Shown here piece by piece: positions 5,407 through 7,831 of a stretch of 7,831 nt of DNA. This stretch comes from Gammaproteobacteria bacterium (GTDB lineage: Bacteria; Pseudomonadota; Gammaproteobacteria; Pseudomonadales; Pseudohongiellaceae), in contig DORE01000104.1 in NCBI GenBank assembly GCA_003514305.1, positions 1 through 7,831 on the forward strand, given 5' to 3'. Each line of letters starts with the position of its first letter. Position 1 is the stretch's first letter. The position numbers and the translations under genes are program-made. Under the pieces are notes generated by a model. The model was given only the letters and a program-made list of their open reading frames with translations, did no database searches and was not told where the DNA came from.

Positions 5407-6464
5407 TATGTCTTATCGCCCTCAATAGGGAGTTTATCATTGATGGCTTCTATTACCGCCTTAGGATGCAAGGATTCCATACAGCGATGGTTCAATCGAC
5501 AGTGAATACAATCATCCAAAAGGCACAAGTTGCCGCTTAACAGATGACTGTGCTCACCAAGCGGAGCCCAAATCGACTTATCACTCGGCCCGAACAGAGC
5601 AAACACAGGAACACCTGAGGCGGCAGCCAGATGCATAGGCCCACTGTCATTGCCGATAAAGAACCGACAGCGCTGATATAGAGCAATTAACTCCGGAAAA
5701 GACAGACAATTACAGAGATTGACCGATTCATCAGTTTCGACTGCTTGCTGTATCGCCGTGATAATTTGCGCATCCATATCGCCGGCACCGACCCAGACGA
5801 CCTGAAAGCCCGACTTCTGTAACTGACTAGCCAATTGCGCAAAATTTTCCTGAGACCATAGCTTATATGAAACGCTTGCGCCCGGATGAATGGCAACAAG
5901 CGCTTTGTTCTGCCAATCCGGCACGAGAATTCTGAGGACATCTAGCTCTGCTCGATCAACCCGAAAGGGCAACTGGGTGGCGGGTATATGCTCATCCACA
6001 AAGTCAGCTACTATCTCTCCGAATGCATTGAATCGATGATTTTGGTAGTTCAGATCACGAATCTCGGTATAGAAGAGCCCTGCTCTTTTCATCACCGGGC
6101 CAACCCGAATGGGGCAACCACTCAGGCGGGCCAGTATGCCGGTAAAGCGCTCGCCCTCAAGATCTAGTATCACCTGCGAGCCTGCTCCTCTAAGCGAAGT
6201 CAAAAACCTCCAAAAATGCGACACTCGACTGTAAATGGGGTTATCAGCTGCCATTTGCTGACGGGGATAGAGGATCACTCGACTCTGCTCGGGTAAAACC
6301 AGCCTGGCGAGGGAACCAAAGCGGGCATCCAGAACAACTGGCGCTTCAGGCCGGAAAGAGAGGACTTTCAGCACCCAGGGGAGCCCAAGGACAAAATTGC
6401 CCAGATAGTGGGTCGGAAACAGTAAGATCGGCGTTTCCTCGGCCCTGGCTAGGACTTCGTTCAT
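5406..6464 (-). CDS. Glycosyltransferase family 9, heptosyltransferase-like
   Basis: A 352-residue GT-B enzyme of the ADP-heptose:LPS heptosyltransferase family (WaaC/WaaF/WaaQ type), acting in the cytoplasm on the lipopolysaccharide core. Numbering from the ATG at 6464: an N-terminal domain opens with PILLFPTHYLGNFVLGLPWV. The C-terminal domain has VAIHPGASVSYKLW (190-203), VVWVGAGD (222-229) and the family hallmark FIGNDSGPMHLAAASGVPV (269-287), followed by ALFGPSD. The Cys-rich tail C-x4-C-x2-C-x5-C (314-328) is common in this family and is not a sign of a new metal site. A TTG just upstream (6467) could also start the gene; GGGAG (6474-6478) lies nine bases from the ATG and six from the TTG. 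The frame stays open back to a TAG at 6552-6554 but offers no other start. It is the first gene of a two-gene unit with the GT2, overlapping it by one base. Which acceptor it uses is not decidable here. Confidence 0.88.
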   Translation of the reverse strand: MNEVLARAEETPILLFPTHYLGNFVLGLPWVLKVLSFRPEAPVVLDARFGSLARLVLPEQSRVILYPRQQMAADNPIYSRVSHFWRFLTSLRGAGSQVILDLEGERFTGILARLSGCPIRVGPVMKRAGLFYTEIRDLNYQNHRFNAFGEIVADFVDEHIPATQLPFRVDRAELDVLRILVPDWQNKALVAIHPGASVSYKLWSQENFAQLASQLQKSGFQVVWVGAGDMDAQIITAIQQAVETDESVNLCNCLSFPELIALYQRCRFFIGNDSGPMHLAAASGVPVFALFGPSDKSIWAPLGEHSHLLSGNLCLLDDCIHCRLNHRCMESLHPKAVIEAINDKLPIEGDKT

Positions 6465-6620
6465 CAACGATGACTCCCAAATGTCGGCAACAGCCGAGAG
6501 ATTGATGACCCTGATGTCGTCGCCTGGATTATGAAAACATACCAGAGAGGACTATTTGGGCGGAGGGATATCCAGAGCATTCACAGATGCCAACAGTCGC
6601 TCCCGCATCGAAGTGGGTTG

Positions 6621-6639
6621 TTGCCACAGTATTGCCACA
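6621..6639 (+). repeat. Tandem TTGCCACA boxes 11 bases apart
   Basis: TTGCCACA occurs at 6621-6628 and again at 6632-6639, so the two copies face the same side of the DNA helix. A degenerate copy, TTGTTACA, is at 6673-6680. They lie 63-86 bases upstream of the TATAAT box of the receptor gene, a usual place for an activator. No known regulator was matched to this motif. Confidence 0.4.
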
Positions 6640-6701
6640 ATTTCCCTTAATTGAATACTGGTTCTATACAAATTGTTACAAAGTCTACAGTGACGAAACG
6701 T

Positions 6702-6707
6702 TATAAT
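6702..6707 (+). promoter_or_regulatory. Probable -10 box (TATAAT) of the TonB receptor gene
   Basis: This is a perfect sigma-70 -10 hexamer. No good -35 lies 16-18 bases upstream: the best TTG box, TTGTTA at 6673-6678, is 23 bases away. The promoter may therefore depend on an activator. Transcription would begin near 6714 and leave a leader of roughly 90 bases. Confidence 0.4.
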
Positions 6708-6806
6708 TTACAGCATGTTAAGTGATTCAAGCAACGGTCGACATATTCGAGAACGAGTTCGATCGTAAACTCAAGTTACGGGAAAGATTTCAACCAGACA
6801 AGTGCC

Positions 6807-7831
6807 ATGGAACTGAATTTAAAGGTACATTTCACTCTAGTCCACCAGTGCGCTCTCCATGTGATGGTCTCATTGCTGTCGCTATTCTTCCTTATGAATT
6901 TAGCTATGGCTGAGATTCCTTCTACTCATAAATCAGCTGGTGATGAAGATTCAACCGTGATCTATCCGGCGGGTTATTTCACCCAATTCTTTCCTGTGTC
7001 AGCCAATGACATGCTCAGCCGTATTCCCGGGATCGATTTGGCTTTGCGCGGTGGACGCGGCGGCAGAGGTCTCGGGTCCGGGGCGGGAGAAGTCCTGATT
7101 AACGGCCAAAGAATCACCGGCAAAAATAACGGGGGCCGCAGTGCTCTAGCGCGCATTTCGGCGGACCAAGTGCAACATATCGCAATTATCCGCGGCACTT
7201 CCAAAGAACTTGACGTCAGAGGCGGCGGCCAGATAGTCAACGTAGTTCTGTTAGATCAACCCAGTCGCTCGAGCACCACCGTTCAACTGCGCTCAGATAT
7301 CATACAAGACGGCACGTTCGACCCTGGTGGTCAGCTCTCTCGTAGCGGTCAGAATGGCGATCTCAACTATCTGTTCAATCTAGAAGCAGATCCCCGTTAC
7401 CGGGCCTGGGAAAGCCGAGAGTTCAGCTTCAAACCAAACGGCGAACTGACCGAAGTTCGCAAAGAGTCGCGGACTCGTGACGAGACCCAACTGCAGACCA
7501 GCATGAATCTTGGCTATAGCTTTCCGCAAAGCGTGCTGCAGTTTAACGCCCTATACGAGACGCTAGGTGAAGTTTCGGATGAGCGCTACCGCACCATTAC
7601 TCAACTCGCCGATCATTCTTCACGAATTGAAACCGAGTCAAACCTTGCTCGGCGTGATGCATGGGAAATAGGCGGTGACTTTGAGCACGACTTCAACGAA
7701 GCGGGCACCTATCGCTTTCTATTCATCGTCAACGACCGCGATTCGGTGAATATTCGCAATCGTTTTAAACAGGCCGACCACCTCAGCAATCAGGACCTTT
7801 TTATCCGAAACGCAGCGCGAGACCGAGAGCA
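6807..7831 (+). CDS. TonB-dependent outer-membrane receptor, N-terminal part, cut by the window edge
   Basis: From the ATG at 6807 the frame stays open for 341 codons to the window edge; an in-frame TGA at 6723-6725 limits how far upstream it can start. Residues 1-35 form a signal peptide (hydrophobic 19-33, likely cleavage after AMA). A short mature tail is followed by a plug domain from about residue 54: FPVSANDMLSRIPGIDLAL, a Gly/Arg-rich stretch (81-94), then VLINGQRITGKNN, ALARISADQVQHIAIIRG and ELDVRGGGQIVNVVL, the standard order in TonB-dependent receptors. After about residue 155 come alternating polar/aromatic beta-barrel strands with charged turns, as far as the edge. Full-length members are usually two to three times longer than this fragment. 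Such receptors import large or scarce ligands across the outer membrane using TonB energy. The ligand cannot be inferred. The ribosome site is weak (AAG close to the ATG). No carboxypeptidase-like N-terminal extension is present. Confidence 0.85.
   Translation, partial: MELNLKVHFTLVHQCALHVMVSLLSLFFLMNLAMAEIPSTHKSAGDEDSTVIYPAGYFTQFFPVSANDMLSRIPGIDLALRGGRGGRGLGSGAGEVLINGQRITGKNNGGRSALARISADQVQHIAIIRGTSKELDVRGGGQIVNVVLLDQPSRSSTTVQLRSDIIQDGTFDPGGQLSRSGQNGDLNYLFNLEADPRYRAWESREFSFKPNGELTEVRKESRTRDETQLQTSMNLGYSFPQSVLQFNALYETLGEVSDERYRTITQLADHSSRIETESNLARRDAWEIGGDFEHDFNEAGTYRFLFIVNDRDSVNIRNRFKQADHLSNQDLFIRNAARDRE

Larger units (their letters stand above)
6468..6806. promoter_or_regulatory. Divergent intergenic region between the glycosyltransferase unit and the TonB receptor gene
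   Basis: These 339 bases hold no convincing gene. Visible elements are: two TTGCCACA boxes 11 bases apart (6621-6628, 6632-6639) and a related TTGTTACA (6673-6680); a perfect TATAAT (6702-6707); and a small hairpin CGTAA-ACTCAAG-TTACG (6764-6780) in the presumed receptor leader. A short plus-strand frame from the GTG at 6722 overlaps the receptor gene in another frame and shows no protein character. The stretch next to the glycosyltransferase start (6468-6551) is open in the glycosyltransferase frame but has no usable start codon. Confidence 0.5.

Noticed and set aside
5462..5540. Cys-rich tail of the GT9 protein as a novel metal-binding site
   Set aside because: Clustered Cys near the C-terminus are common in heptosyltransferase-family proteins, so this is not unusual.
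6361..6551. Upstream extension of the GT9 reading frame beyond its start, as evidence of a longer or fused protein
   Set aside because: The frame is open to a TAG at 6552-6554 but contains no ATG, GTG or TTG before 6467, and GGGAG sits correctly for the 6464/6467 start.
6722..6913. Short plus-strand open frame of 63 codons starting with GTG
   Set aside because: It overlaps the receptor's signal-peptide region in another frame, has no ribosome site, and its translation shows no domain or signal character.
6974..7240. Minus-strand frame of 88 codons opposite the receptor plug, Pro-rich
   Set aside because: The Pro and Arg runs are the complement of the Gly/Arg-rich plug codons; it is an antisense shadow.

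Overview
The window looks like chromosomal DNA of a Gram-negative proteobacterium, most probably a free-living aquatic gammaproteobacterium. This is inferred from two glycosyltransferases of the lipopolysaccharide-core type, a TonB-dependent outer-membrane receptor, periplasmic c-type cytochrome and quinoprotein genes, and bacterial Shine-Dalgarno sites. No marker gene is present, so the species cannot be named. No RNA gene, insertion sequence or CRISPR array was seen.

Layout from left to right: (1) positions 1-104, minus strand, the first 34 codons of an exported protein, cut by the window edge. (2) 261-713, minus, a hotdog-fold acyl-CoA thioesterase. (3) 806-2467, minus, a PQQ-dependent alcohol dehydrogenase with the Asp-x-Asp active-site signature of lanthanide-using enzymes. 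(4) 2494-3294, minus, a diheme cytochrome c. Genes 4, 3 and 2 read in that order and look like one transcription unit. (5) A 242-base divergent region (3295-3536) rich in inverted repeats. (6) 3537-4442, plus, an exported alpha/beta hydrolase closely resembling PET hydrolases and cutinases. (7) 4594-6464, minus, a two-gene lipopolysaccharide glycosyltransferase unit (GT9 then GT2, overlapping at TAGTG), convergent with the hydrolase. (8) 6468-6806, a divergent control region with a perfect TATAAT box and repeated TTGCCACA boxes. (9) 6807-7831, plus, the N-terminal third or so of a TonB-dependent receptor that runs off the right edge.

The most interesting part is the left half. A secreted polyester- or ester-hydrolase-like enzyme is transcribed divergently from a periplasmic quinoprotein dehydrogenase and its likely cytochrome partner, with a thioesterase at the end of the same unit. 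A plausible reading, which is inference only, is an ester-to-alcohol-to-acid route outside the cytoplasm: the hydrolase releases an alcohol, the quinoprotein oxidises it, and the diheme cytochrome carries the electrons to the respiratory chain. Three sequence oddities deserve a check: the lanthanide-type Asp pair in the quinoprotein, the loss of the axial Met in the second heme domain, and a Tyr-Cys-Cys where PET hydrolases keep their substrate-clamping Trp. The right half is a separate envelope-biogenesis and outer-membrane-uptake neighbourhood.
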